A DNA stretch of 45,770 nt. Source: Mariprofundaceae bacterium. Its GTDB lineage: Bacteria; Pseudomonadota; Zetaproteobacteria; Mariprofundales; Mariprofundaceae. The stretch spans positions 1 through 45,770 of the forward strand of contig JAUZQZ010000117.1 in NCBI GenBank assembly GCA_030950745.1, in the 5' to 3' direction. The notes beneath the pieces were generated by a model, which worked only from the letters and a program-made list of their open reading frames with translations, was not told where the DNA came from and made no database searches. Positions 7,693 to 16,714 of this stretch are shown in pieces. Numbering within the stretch: position 1 is the stretch's first letter; each line of letters starts with the position of its first letter. Made by a program: the position numbers and the translations under genes.

Positions 7693-9634
7693 GTTGAGGA
7701 CACGTTATCCCGCTTGTCACATGGCCGCAATGGCCATGCTTTGTTTTGTACTGTTACTGGTTGCGGGCTGCGGTACCAAAAAGCCTCAGGCAATAACGCG
7801 CGGCAAGCCGCCGGTGGTACCGCCGATAGCCCAACTGGCGTCGGCACCAAAAACATCAGCCTCTATTCAGGGCCTGATGAGCCTTGCGCTTGAGGAAGGA
7901 AATGTGGAGGGGGCTTTGGCCAGCCTCGAACGTCTGGCGAATGAGGCACAACCACCCCTGAATGAGGAAGCCCGCTTCCGCCGGGTGCAATTGCTGCTGC
8001 TTATAAATGATGAGCAGGCCATGACAGAAGCCGAAAAATTATTGGCTACTTACCCCGAGCATGCTCTGGTTCCTTATTTACACATGTGGATGGCCCAGTG
8101 GGCGGAGGGACATCAGGATGACACTCTGGTGCTGGCCCATACCGCCGCAGCGCTGTCGCATCCCAGGTTAACACTGGAAATTGCCAACCGTGCTGCGGGC
8201 TTGGGTGCGGCGGCTGCCAGGCGGAGCCCCGACTGGGAGGCTGTGCAATGGTTTTTGAACATTGCCCGTTCCGCAGCCTTTTCTGCGAGGGGACGGCGTG
8301 ACGGCTGGTTGAGGGAAGCGGCTAACCGGGCCTCCATGTCCATGGTTGGCAGGTTACGGGATGAAGGCAGGTTGCACGGTAAAGTGGGTAAAGCTTTCTA
8401 TTTGCATGTGGCACGAGCGCATCTGATTACAGGCGATATGGCTGCCGTGCAGACCTTGTCCACATGGCTGGAGCTTGATTTTCCTCACACGGATGAGGCG
8501 TTCCAGGTCTCCACATGGGTGGCTGGAATCACACATCCGGTGAACATCGGTGTTTTGTTGCCATTGACGGGAGAATACGCGCGTTTCGGTAGACAAGCGT
8601 TGCGTGGTATGCGTCTGGCCCTTGACTCATTGCAGGACAGCGGGCAGATCACGCTGCATATTGCCGATACGGAGGGTGATGCCAATCAGTGCGTCAGTGC
8701 ATATCAGCAGTTGGCGAATGAAGGTGTAAATATCATTCTCGGGCCGTTGCTCAGTGATTGTGCGGCAGTATTGACGCCATATCTTCAAGATCGTGTTCCG
8801 GTTCTCAGTCTGAGCAGCCGCTTAGGTCTGGCATCACAATCACCCATGCTGTTTGTGCATACGCTGGCACTGGCCATGCAGGCCCGCTTTATGGCTGCTC
8901 GCGCATGGCAGCAGGGAGAGCATCGCATGGTTGTCATTGGTACGGGTAGCCTGTCATCAGAGCAAGAGGCGGATGCCTTTGCCCGGATGTTCGAAGAACT
9001 GGGCGGCGAGGTGGTGGATCGTTTCGATTTGCCACGGAAAGGTATTGATTTTCGCCCGGATTTGCGTGCCATGCGTATGCGCACCGACGATGAATCATTA
9101 TTGGCCGAACTGGATGAAGAACTGGCGCTATCCATTGAGCCGAATCAGGAAATACGTATGCCAGTTAATTTTGATGCCGTGTATCTGGCCTTGCCGGGGA
9201 AGCAGGTTGCCTTACTGGCCGGACAGTTGGCCTATGTGGATGTGAATGAAGTCCGCCTGTACGGCAGTGGCCGCTGGCAGGACGGGAACCTGCTGTCGGA
9301 CAAGGGTCGCTATCTTGGGCGGGCACAATTCTCCGATGTGGCATTTCCAAACGGCACATCACCGGATTTACGCCGTTTCATGCTTGTATGGCGTGACATT
9401 TGGGGTGTGGGTAAACCGGGGAAGCTTGTGGGTCTGGCTTATGATTCAACATTAATCGCTGCCTTGCTGACCAGCCGCTTGGGTCTTTCGGGACATTCCC
9501 TGTTGACGGGGCTCCATGATATATCCGGATTTCCGGGGTTAACCGGGCATGTTCGCTTTGATAAAGATGGCGTGGGGTACAAGGATTTTGAACTGTTTCG
9601 TGTCCGCCGCGGGCATATCGTTCCGGCGGGATAA
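7691..9634 (+). CDS. lpoA: LpoA-like outer-membrane lipoprotein, activator of PBP1A
   Basis: Outer-membrane lipoprotein that in E. coli reaches through the periplasm to stimulate PBP1A. From the ATG at 7691 the 647-residue product has a basic n-region, a hydrophobic core and a lipobox (LVAGC, Cys27). The N-terminal part (about 60-270) is alpha-helical and TPR-like. The C-terminal part (about 283-647) begins VNIGVLLPLTGEYARFG and has the periplasmic-binding-protein fold typical of LpoA. Starts at 7721 or 7736 would still include the lipobox, so the exact start is uncertain. It is divergent from rsmI, as in E. coli, and convergent with mrcA, the gene of its presumed partner. Confidence 0.9.
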   Translation: MLRTRYPACHMAAMAMLCFVLLLVAGCGTKKPQAITRGKPPVVPPIAQLASAPKTSASIQGLMSLALEEGNVEGALASLERLANEAQPPLNEEARFRRVQLLLLINDEQAMTEAEKLLATYPEHALVPYLHMWMAQWAEGHQDDTLVLAHTAAALSHPRLTLEIANRAAGLGAAAARRSPDWEAVQWFLNIARSAAFSARGRRDGWLREAANRASMSMVGRLRDEGRLHGKVGKAFYLHVARAHLITGDMAAVQTLSTWLELDFPHTDEAFQVSTWVAGITHPVNIGVLLPLTGEYARFGRQALRGMRLALDSLQDSGQITLHIADTEGDANQCVSAYQQLANEGVNIILGPLLSDCAAVLTPYLQDRVPVLSLSSRLGLASQSPMLFVHTLALAMQARFMAARAWQQGEHRMVVIGTGSLSSEQEADAFARMFEELGGEVVDRFDLPRKGIDFRPDLRAMRMRTDDESLLAELDEELALSIEPNQEIRMPVNFDAVYLALPGKQVALLAGQLAYVDVNEVRLYGSGRWQDGNLLSDKGRYLGRAQFSDVAFPNGTSPDLRRFMLVWRDIWGVGKPGKLVGLAYDSTLIAALLTSRLGLSGHSLLTGLHDISGFPGLTGHVRFDKDGVGYKDFELFRVRRGHIVPAG

Positions 9635-9643
9635 CGTCAGTTG

Positions 9644-9688
9644 GCAGTTATCAGTAGGTAGTTTTTTTTACTGACCACTGATAACTGC
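9644..9688. terminator. Inverted repeat between convergent lpoA and mrcA
   Basis: A 12-bp perfect inverted repeat (GCAGTTATCAGT at 9644-9655 and its complement at 9677-9688) encloses a T-rich loop. Extra partial pairing inside the loop can lengthen the stem. It fills the 63-bp gap between the two stop codons and could act as a bidirectional terminator. There is no canonical T-run directly after the stem on the plus strand. Confidence 0.5.
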
Positions 9689-9697
9689 TGGCTGCTT

Positions 9698-12112
9698 TTA
9701 CAGATTAAGTTCAAAGAATCCTTTCTTTTGAGGTGCCGGTGACGATGGGGTCTGTTGGTTGCCCTCATCCGTGGTTGTTGGTGCGGTGCCGGTACGGAAG
9801 GCTTCAAGAAACGGTTTTTTGGTATCCGGGCCCGGCAGTTTGCCGGTTTTGGGGTCAATAACCACCCATTCAATGCCATCCGGCGGTACGAAGTTCTCTT
9901 TCGGTTTACCGCGCTGGAAGGTTTTCATGGCCGAAAGCCAGATGGGCAGGGCCGCTTTTGCACCTGTTTCATGCTTACCCATACTGGTAGGTGTGTCTCG
10001 ACCGGCCCATACACCGGTCAGGATTTGTGGTGTGAATCCCATGAACCATGCATCCACCTGTTTATTGGTGGTGCCGGTTTTACCGGCGGCCACGCGTCCC
10101 AGTGCCCGCGCCCGCCATCCGGTGCCATGCTGAATGACACCATGCATGATATTGGTTACCAGAAAAGCGCTGACCGGATCCAGAGTTTGCTCGGCGGGCT
10201 GCATGGAATCGTTAACGGCCAGCACCGGATCGGCATGGCATACCTGACAACGGTTCCCGGCGACGGAACGATGCAGAGTCTGTCCATTGCGATCTTGAAC
10301 TTGTTGTACGGCAACCGGCTGCCATCGTTTGCCGCCGGAAGCAATCACAGCATACGATTCCGTTAGTTCCCTGAGCGTAACTTCCGTAACACCGAGCGCC
10401 AGCGCCAGTTGTGGCGGAAAATCACGTTGGAACTGGTAATTACCCAGCGCACGCCTAAAACGATTGATGCCAACATCCTGCAACAATTTGATGGTAGCCA
10501 GGTTGCGCGAGTGCTCCAGCGCATTGCGCAAGGTAACGGGTCCGGCGAAGCGGTTTCTATAGTTTTCCGGTCGCCAGAATTCGTCCTGTTTCAGGTTTTC
10601 GAATACCACGGGAGAATCCACGATGATACTGGCCGGAGTAAAGCCCGCATCCATCGCCGTGGCATAGAGGAATGGTTTGAAAGCAGAGCCTGGCTGGCGC
10701 ATGGCTTTGGCAACACGGTCAAAGTCCCCCATTTTATAGGCAAAGCCGCCCACCTGCGCCAGTACCGTTCCGTGTTGCAGGTCAATGGCATACAGCGAGG
10801 CTTCCACCGAAGGTTGTTGTGTCAGACGCACACCTCCTTTGCCGTCGCCTTGCAGCCATATTTCATCGCCGAGAATCCATGTGCGTGGCCGTTGTGGTGT
10901 TTCGGGTACAACAAGCTTACTGGTGTCTTGCGCCAATCTTTCGGGCCTGGGTTTGGGGTAATCCTGCCATTGCCATTTGGGTTTGGAGAGTTGCCAGCGG
11001 TGGATACCATCGTTCACACTTAATCCACCTTCAGGCAAAATCTCTTCAATCAGTGCCGGAATGATCTGGTCTTCAGATAGAGGTGTTTCTGTTTCATTCT
11101 TACGCTTCTCAGCCCATGCAGCGAGCATATCCGGCCATGTTTCTTCCGGGTGATGCACAGGGAAGCGGTAAAGCTGACGTTGCTCAATAGCCAGCACGCC
11201 TTTACGTACGGCATGGATAGCAGCGGTTTCGGCTGTCGTATCGTAGGGAACGATGATGGTCAGTCCTTGCCGGCGCAGTGTTTTAGCACCAAAACGGGCG
11301 GTGAGTTCCTGATAGACCCGGTTGGCATACGCATTGGTGAGTTTCTGTCTGGGCAGGGGTGTGATGTTCAATGGCTCAGCAAGCGCCTGCTGCACGGCGG
11401 CTTTCGTGGCAAAGCCACTTTTTTGCATCATGTGCAGCACGATTCTGCGTCTGACAATTGCCCGTTCGGGGTGCAGGTGCGGGGCATAACGCGCGGGCGC
11501 TTTGGGCAGTCCCGCCAACATGGCGGATTCGGCCAGCGTCAGTTCATCCAGGCGTTTGTGGAAATAGCGCCATGCCGCACTAGCCACACCATAGGCGCCA
11601 CGGCCCAGGTAAATCTGGTTCAGGTAGAGGTACAGAATATCATCTTTGCTGAACTGTTCCTCAATGCGGTGGGCGAGGATGATTTCGCGGATTTTCCGGG
11701 CGTAGGTACGTTCCGACGTGAGCAGGAAATTCTTGGCAACCTGCTGGGTGATGGTGGAGCCACCCTGCACCGTATGTCCGGCGCGGAGATTGGCAATGGC
11801 GGCGGAAAGGATGCGGGCGGGATTGATGCCCGGATGCTGGTAGAAATGCTCGTCTTCCGCGGCCAGAAAGGCGTTCCTGAGTTGTTGGGGAATATCCGCA
11901 AGGGGCGTAAGGATGCGATGTTCATCGGCGTATTCGGCCAACAGCTCTCCGCTTGTGTTATAAACGCGGGAGACCAGCGGTGGCTGATAGGCCGAAAGGC
12001 TGCTAAGTTTAGGCAAGCCGCTTGAAAAATAGAGGTAAATACCTGTGATGCCAATCACAGAAATAATAGCGAATGTGAGGCCTAATTTGAGGATGAGGGA
12101 AATTTTGCGCAT
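9698..12112 (-). CDS. mrcA: Penicillin-binding protein 1A (bifunctional class A PBP)
   Basis: Polymerises and crosslinks peptidoglycan at the inner membrane. The 804-residue protein has an N-terminal membrane anchor (about 8-30), then a GT51 glycosyltransferase domain (about 55-230) with AEDEHFYQHPG, GGSTITQQVAKN and the RKIREI segment. An intervening OB-like region and a transpeptidase domain follow, with the catalytic SxxK as GSAFKPF, SRN as the SxN motif, and KTGTT. The length and long linker fit PBP1A. It converges with lpoA, which encodes the known PBP1A activator in E. coli. The start lies 37 bp from the divergent fimT start, so the two may share a small regulatory region. Confidence 0.95.
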   Translation of the reverse strand: MRKISLILKLGLTFAIISVIGITGIYLYFSSGLPKLSSLSAYQPPLVSRVYNTSGELLAEYADEHRILTPLADIPQQLRNAFLAAEDEHFYQHPGINPARILSAAIANLRAGHTVQGGSTITQQVAKNFLLTSERTYARKIREIILAHRIEEQFSKDDILYLYLNQIYLGRGAYGVASAAWRYFHKRLDELTLAESAMLAGLPKAPARYAPHLHPERAIVRRRIVLHMMQKSGFATKAAVQQALAEPLNITPLPRQKLTNAYANRVYQELTARFGAKTLRRQGLTIIVPYDTTAETAAIHAVRKGVLAIEQRQLYRFPVHHPEETWPDMLAAWAEKRKNETETPLSEDQIIPALIEEILPEGGLSVNDGIHRWQLSKPKWQWQDYPKPRPERLAQDTSKLVVPETPQRPRTWILGDEIWLQGDGKGGVRLTQQPSVEASLYAIDLQHGTVLAQVGGFAYKMGDFDRVAKAMRQPGSAFKPFLYATAMDAGFTPASIIVDSPVVFENLKQDEFWRPENYRNRFAGPVTLRNALEHSRNLATIKLLQDVGINRFRRALGNYQFQRDFPPQLALALGVTEVTLRELTESYAVIASGGKRWQPVAVQQVQDRNGQTLHRSVAGNRCQVCHADPVLAVNDSMQPAEQTLDPVSAFLVTNIMHGVIQHGTGWRARALGRVAAGKTGTTNKQVDAWFMGFTPQILTGVWAGRDTPTSMGKHETGAKAALPIWLSAMKTFQRGKPKENFVPPDGIEWVVIDPKTGKLPGPDTKKPFLEAFRTGTAPTTTDEGNQQTPSSPAPQKKGFFELNL

Positions 12113-12149
12113 CGACCGAAGCCTACGGTTTTACCCGGTTGTCCGGCAA

Positions 12150-12644
12150 GTGTCTGTCCGCCAGGAACGGGAAGCAGGCTTCAGCCTTATCGAACTGATG
12201 GTCGTTATCGGGATTATGGCGATCGTTATGGCCATTGCCGGAGGTGCATATTCCAGTTGGCGGGAAAGTACGCGTGTGGATTCAGCCAAAGAGAAGATCG
12301 TCAGCATTTTGCAACAGGCCAGGCTGGCGGCGCTTTCCAGGCGGACAGCTCAGACCGTGACGTTTAATTATGCCGGAGCGGGAGCAAATCCAAATACCGT
12401 CACAGACGTGCTTGGGCAACTGCATCGGTTTCAGGGTGTGACATTACTGGATTTTGTGTGCGGCGGTTGTAATCTTGGCGCTAACAATACCGAAAATATT
12501 ATTTTTACCCCTCGTGGAACTGCGACTCAGCTAACCGTGCAGGTATCTTCTCCCACTGCTAACAAGGTATTTTTTATACAGGCAAATAGCACTACGAGTA
12601 GAGTGGCAATCCGGCGCACATGCGTTGCCCCCAATTGCATATGA
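12150..12644 (+). CDS. fimT: FimT/GspH-type minor pseudopilin
   Basis: Minor type IV pilin thought to help prime pilus assembly. The prepilin signature EAG|FSLIELMVVIG gives a PilD cleavage site after Gly and retains Glu5, followed by a hydrophobic helix and a GspH-like domain with C-terminal cysteines (CGGC, and C-x4-C near the end). The start is uncertain. I chose the GTG at 12150, giving a normal ten-residue leader, although its Shine-Dalgarno sequence is weak. ATGs at 12093 and 12045 lie inside the divergent mrcA gene and would give leaders of 29 or 45 residues. It is the first gene of a minor-pilin operon; the stop overlaps the pilV start by 4 nt. Confidence 0.82.
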   Translation: MSVRQEREAGFSLIELMVVIGIMAIVMAIAGGAYSSWRESTRVDSAKEKIVSILQQARLAALSRRTAQTVTFNYAGAGANPNTVTDVLGQLHRFQGVTLLDFVCGGCNLGANNTENIIFTPRGTATQLTVQVSSPTANKVFFIQANSTTSRVAIRRTCVAPNCI

Positions 12645-13063
12645 AAACCTTCGTTGTGAACACCAGAGAAAAGCAGCAGGGCTTCACCCTGATTGAGTTG
12701 ATGGTCTCGGTGCTGATTGCATCTGTAGTGATGCTGGCTTTGGGGGGGATGTTGATTATAGGGATACGTTCCAATCAGACCAGCGAGCACCGTATGGATG
12801 CGGTGGGTCTTGCACAGTCGCTGATGATTGACGCGACCACCCAGTCCCTGGGTAGTGTGAGCACGCCTCCGGCAGGGAATCAGCCCACTGCCATTCCCAA
12901 CGTTACCTCCAATATTGTCATTGTGCCGGACAACATTCCAGTTGGCTGGGCGCAACCTCTCCCCTTGAGTGGCACAGGGGGGGTGACGATTTCTGTAACG
13001 ATTAACTGGAATGAGCACAATATTCCAAAAAATGTGACTCTGAATTCACGGACGGTTCGGTGA
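12641..13063 (+). CDS. pilV: PilV-like minor pilin
   Basis: A 140-residue minor pilin. A 14-residue leader precedes the cleavage motif QQG|FTLIELMVSVLIASVVM, and the body resembles the type IV pilus modification protein PilV. The body is short and has an HRMDAVGLAQSLMIDA segment soon after the helix, typical of PilV and PilI-type pilins. The ATG at 12641 overlaps the fimT stop (ATGA), and the stop overlaps the pilW start by one base (TGATG). The operon order fimT-pilV-pilW-pilX supports the call. Confidence 0.8.
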   Translation: MKTFVVNTREKQQGFTLIELMVSVLIASVVMLALGGMLIIGIRSNQTSEHRMDAVGLAQSLMIDATTQSLGSVSTPPAGNQPTAIPNVTSNIVIVPDNIPVGWAQPLPLSGTGGVTISVTINWNEHNIPKNVTLNSRTVR

Positions 13064-13833
13064 TGAGTGTGCATATCAGGCAAACATTCGTAGCCCGGCG
13101 CGGCGAGGCCGGTTTTACGCTGATTGAATTGATGGTGGCGATGCTTATTGCCTTGATTATTATGGCAGGTCTTTACGCCAGCTTTTCAAAACAGAGTACT
13201 GAATACAGTTACCAGAACCGGCGCATTGATGCCGTGCAGGATCTGGAATTTGCCATCAAATTTATTACTGATGATTTGCGTGCAAGTTTGGTTATCGGGG
13301 GTGTGTCATCAGTTGTGACAACCGACGATGTTGTTGGCCGGACGACGGATTTACAGATGACCGTTTGGGATCAAAACGTTGCCTCTTGGGCGGCACCGCC
13401 AAATGATGGGCCAACAAAAAACTTCCGCGCGGTGCGGCGCTATGTTCTGGTCGTTGATCCTAACAATGCTGCCCAGTTTGTATTGCGCTATGAACGCAAC
13501 TTGAATGATGGAAATAATAATCCTGTAGAGATTCTCCCCAATATCACCTATTTCAAGGTGTTTGTAGATGGCGTGACGCCGCGTGTTGTACCTGCGGGAA
13601 ATCCCAACGCAGGCCTTCCGTATCCGGGGATTCCGGCAGCATTGCCAGTGACCAGCTTGCAGGATTCGGGCGGTCTCCCGGTAAATGGCATTCGTGGTTA
13701 CACGGTTCTGGTAGAGATGGCCGTGCAGGCCGGATACAACCAGGGTTTGATGCAGGATGTGCTGGGTAACCCGACGACGAACAAGCGGGTGTGGCGCTAT
13801 ATTCAGGTGTATCCGCAGTCATCAGCGAATTAA
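13063..13833 (+). CDS. pilW: PilW-like minor pilin
   Basis: A 256-residue minor pilin. A leader of about 17 residues ends EAG|FTLIELMVAMLIALIIM, followed by QNRRIDAVQDLEFAIKFITDDLR, which matches the early region of PilW. The rest is a beta-rich domain ending in a Trp-Arg-Tyr segment. The ATG at 13063 overlaps the pilV stop by one base; a GTG immediately before it would add one residue. The minor pilins PilV, PilW and PilX normally form the tip-priming complex together with PilY1, but no PilY1 gene is found here. Confidence 0.82.
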   Translation: MSVHIRQTFVARRGEAGFTLIELMVAMLIALIIMAGLYASFSKQSTEYSYQNRRIDAVQDLEFAIKFITDDLRASLVIGGVSSVVTTDDVVGRTTDLQMTVWDQNVASWAAPPNDGPTKNFRAVRRYVLVVDPNNAAQFVLRYERNLNDGNNNPVEILPNITYFKVFVDGVTPRVVPAGNPNAGLPYPGIPAALPVTSLQDSGGLPVNGIRGYTVLVEMAVQAGYNQGLMQDVLGNPTTNKRVWRYIQVYPQSSAN

Positions 13834-13853
13834 GCGTATTTCAGGAGTCGAAC

Positions 13854-16712
13854 ATGAAGACAAACATACATTCAGAGCAAATGCATGACAAAAATGAACG
13901 ATCCGGAGAGCGGGGGTTTATCCTTGTTTCCGTGATTGTGCTGCTAGTGATTCTTACCATTATTGGTGCGGCTGCCATGATGAAATCGACCGTTGAAGTG
14001 AAGGTTTCCGCAGGATCAGTGCTATCAGGGCAGGCATTGGCGGCAGCCAATGCCGGTCTGGCGGAGAATTATGCCTACTGGTCCTATAATGCGGCAGGGC
14101 AGACTGAAAGAGGCAATGTCGTGACTGATGTTGGCAATGGAACGGCCACATCCGGGATTGGTTTTATTCAGAATACGGGTGGTGCAGTCGATTTTCCTAC
14201 GCCATCCATGATGTCTGATCTGGGGGCGGGATTTGATGCCGTTATTCAGGGCAGCGACCTTGATTTTCTGCCGCCCGGGACACCGGGTATCCGTGTGTAC
14301 AAGATTACCGCTGCTGGCGCCACAAAGGTTCCCAATGGCACATGGGCAACGGTGAACACGCCGCAGGTTGCAGTCTGGGCTACCAGCTTCGCGAAGCAGA
14401 CAGGCTCCGCTTTCCCTTATGTCACGCCCAATACGGTTGCCTGCCCGGATTGTAGCATTGCGATATATGCGCTGGGCCGGGCAGGCACTCCCGGTCAGGA
14501 TGCGCGCAGCCTAGTGCGGGAGATCCAGGTGACAATTAAACAGGATTTGGAAGGTGCGAGCGCACTGACCAATGCGCCTTCGTACGGTAATTTCAACGAG
14601 TTCTGCTCCGAGGCGGCGGCCAAGGCCAATCTGGGCAACGCATCGGGATGGATGGCAACCCTGAACAATACTGTCATTGAAGTGACGCAGAATCCTTATC
14701 TTCGTGATACTGCGAACGACAAAAGCGCACCGTCCGGGGTCGCGATCAAGTCCAATACCAAGCTTGGCGGTGGTGGTAAAGGATTCAGGAAGAAAGCGGC
14801 CAGCACGACAGGTGCGACGTTCGAACGAGTCCCCTTGCTTGTCTATTCCGGCCACGGTCCGGCAGGGGCGCCTAACGAGTCACGGGCCAATTATGCCGGC
14901 ACCGGCGCTTCCAATCCGGATAATACGGTTCCTTACGATAACCTCGATTTGTTGGCGCCCAACGAAACGCCACATAACCTGATGATGGCTCCGACGATGA
15001 ATACGGCTGACGAGGTTAAGTATTTTCCGAATGGTGTGTCACAATTGTTCAACTTGGACGCCTATCGCTGGGCGGCCGAAGAGTTTGTTTGCCAGGATAC
15101 AAGCAAGGCGGACGGAGTGGACGGCAATGGTCGCTATTGCAGCAAGGCGGAGGCCCTGCGGCTTGCCGCCGGGAGCGCCGCGCCGGTGACCGGACGTCTG
15201 ACCGTCGCCGAGTTCGAATACAACGCCAATTATGGTATTCCGATGTTCGGCATGGTTCGGGTCATGATGCCGACAACGGGTAGTGGTACAACATTTAGCT
15301 GTACCGTCAATGGAGCTGCTTTTAACAGCCAATTCTATAATATCTCCGGCAGCGTATCTACAATGTCGACGGATGCCTCCGGTGGCGCATCCGGACTCTA
15401 TGATGGGTCGCCAACCGCAGTGGATTCTGATGGTGAGATGGACGGCACCGCGCGCGTGCTGGTGTACGGGGCGCTGTTTTTCGATTTTTTCACGGACGAC
15501 AACAACAACAATGTGTTTGACCCCGCGGCAGGCGAGCGCCTGCTTGAGCCGCTGGAAGCGACCGATTCCTACATGAAAATTGAATTTCCGATTCTGGTTA
15601 ATCCGGCAATGCCCCATGGACCACTGGGCGCTTTTCCTACCGCGGCAGCGGGCGGCGTCATTGCAACAGGGGTTTCCACCAACCCAATCAATCTGGCGTC
15701 ACCCACCGGAGGCTATTACCCTGTCAGTGAAGGCCTGGTGCTGCAAAATGACAGTACAACCTACGACAAGGGACTTACCGGAATTATGCGGCTGATGAGT
15801 AATGGTTTGAGCCCGCTCATGCCGGCGAGTGGCCTGACTGCAATATCTGAAGCAATGATTGCATCGTCTGGGACATTCCCTCCAGCCGGGGCAAGTGCAT
15901 TGTTTGCGGCGCATCAGACGGAGCTTAAGTATTATTTTGACTTAATGCGCTTGAATGCCAAACAGTCCGATCCATTTTCATGGCCGATCAGTACGACGTT
16001 CCCGGCCAATATGGGAGCGAATTTCTATATTGGTAATGAGGATTCAGTGGCCGGGAATAATAATGGCGATATGTTCCATTTGCTGTTTCCAAGCGGCTAT
16101 ATGCATGGCTGGAAGGTGGCCCTGGCCGCGCTCAATCTGAAAGCAGTGGACTGGAATGGCATATTCACCAATCTTGAAACCGGGCTGGCGGCGCAGAGTA
16201 ATGTTCCAAAAGACTATGGCGATGCTACCAGGCTTAAAGGATCGCCGTTTAACAGCGTGGCGGATGTCCCGGCGACTTGTGGTGCGGGTGGAACGCCCCA
16301 GTGTACCTGGGCGGAATGGGTGCAGAAGCTGGAAGCGAATGTAGATAAATATTTTTATGTGGATGATACGGATCCCTCGGGTTATGGGCTGTTGACCGAC
16401 CAGTGGCGGGATATTCCGGGCGAAATGTATGTGGGCGGCTTGCTGGATATGCATGCGCATGCCAACATCAACGGCTTGGTCTATACGCCGGGACCGCTGG
16501 AATGGGAGCCGGGAAATTCGAATTACGGAGGCAACAGTAATCATATGGCCTACATCAATGGCGCGATTATTACCGGCTTCGGCGCCTATGTGAAAAATAA
16601 GGTAACCAACGGGCGCTATGTGCTGGTGTATAGCAATGATGCCGTGGATAACATTAATACGAACACGGCAGTCAGTACGTCACTGCGATTTGCCCGGCAA
16701 CTATTGAAATAG
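13854..16712 (+). CDS. Giant PilX-like minor pilin with a large unknown C-terminal region
   Basis: A 952-residue protein with the N-terminus of PilX: a 21-residue leader, the site ERG|FILVSVIVLLVILTII, then GAAAMMKSTVEVKVSAG and a QALAAANAGLA helix. Position +5 after cleavage is Ser, not Glu, as in other non-canonical pilins such as GspK. Ordinary PilX proteins are about 200 residues, so roughly 750 residues are extra. This extra part is rich in Gly, Asn and Asp, has scattered cysteines and an acidic loop (TDDNNNNVFD near residue 545) that could bind calcium. The start has a strong AGGAG 7 nt upstream. It takes the place usually held by pilX and pilY1, so it may be a tip protein. The C-terminal domain is not recognised. 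Confidence 0.8.
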   Translation: MKTNIHSEQMHDKNERSGERGFILVSVIVLLVILTIIGAAAMMKSTVEVKVSAGSVLSGQALAAANAGLAENYAYWSYNAAGQTERGNVVTDVGNGTATSGIGFIQNTGGAVDFPTPSMMSDLGAGFDAVIQGSDLDFLPPGTPGIRVYKITAAGATKVPNGTWATVNTPQVAVWATSFAKQTGSAFPYVTPNTVACPDCSIAIYALGRAGTPGQDARSLVREIQVTIKQDLEGASALTNAPSYGNFNEFCSEAAAKANLGNASGWMATLNNTVIEVTQNPYLRDTANDKSAPSGVAIKSNTKLGGGGKGFRKKAASTTGATFERVPLLVYSGHGPAGAPNESRANYAGTGASNPDNTVPYDNLDLLAPNETPHNLMMAPTMNTADEVKYFPNGVSQLFNLDAYRWAAEEFVCQDTSKADGVDGNGRYCSKAEALRLAAGSAAPVTGRLTVAEFEYNANYGIPMFGMVRVMMPTTGSGTTFSCTVNGAAFNSQFYNISGSVSTMSTDASGGASGLYDGSPTAVDSDGEMDGTARVLVYGALFFDFFTDDNNNNVFDPAAGERLLEPLEATDSYMKIEFPILVNPAMPHGPLGAFPTAAAGGVIATGVSTNPINLASPTGGYYPVSEGLVLQNDSTTYDKGLTGIMRLMSNGLSPLMPASGLTAISEAMIASSGTFPPAGASALFAAHQTELKYYFDLMRLNAKQSDPFSWPISTTFPANMGANFYIGNEDSVAGNNNGDMFHLLFPSGYMHGWKVALAALNLKAVDWNGIFTNLETGLAAQSNVPKDYGDATRLKGSPFNSVADVPATCGAGGTPQCTWAEWVQKLEANVDKYFYVDDTDPSGYGLLTDQWRDIPGEMYVGGLLDMHAHANINGLVYTPGPLEWEPGNSNYGGNSNHMAYINGAIITGFGAYVKNKVTNGRYVLVYSNDAVDNINTNTAVSTSLRFARQLLK

Positions 16713-16714
16713 GC

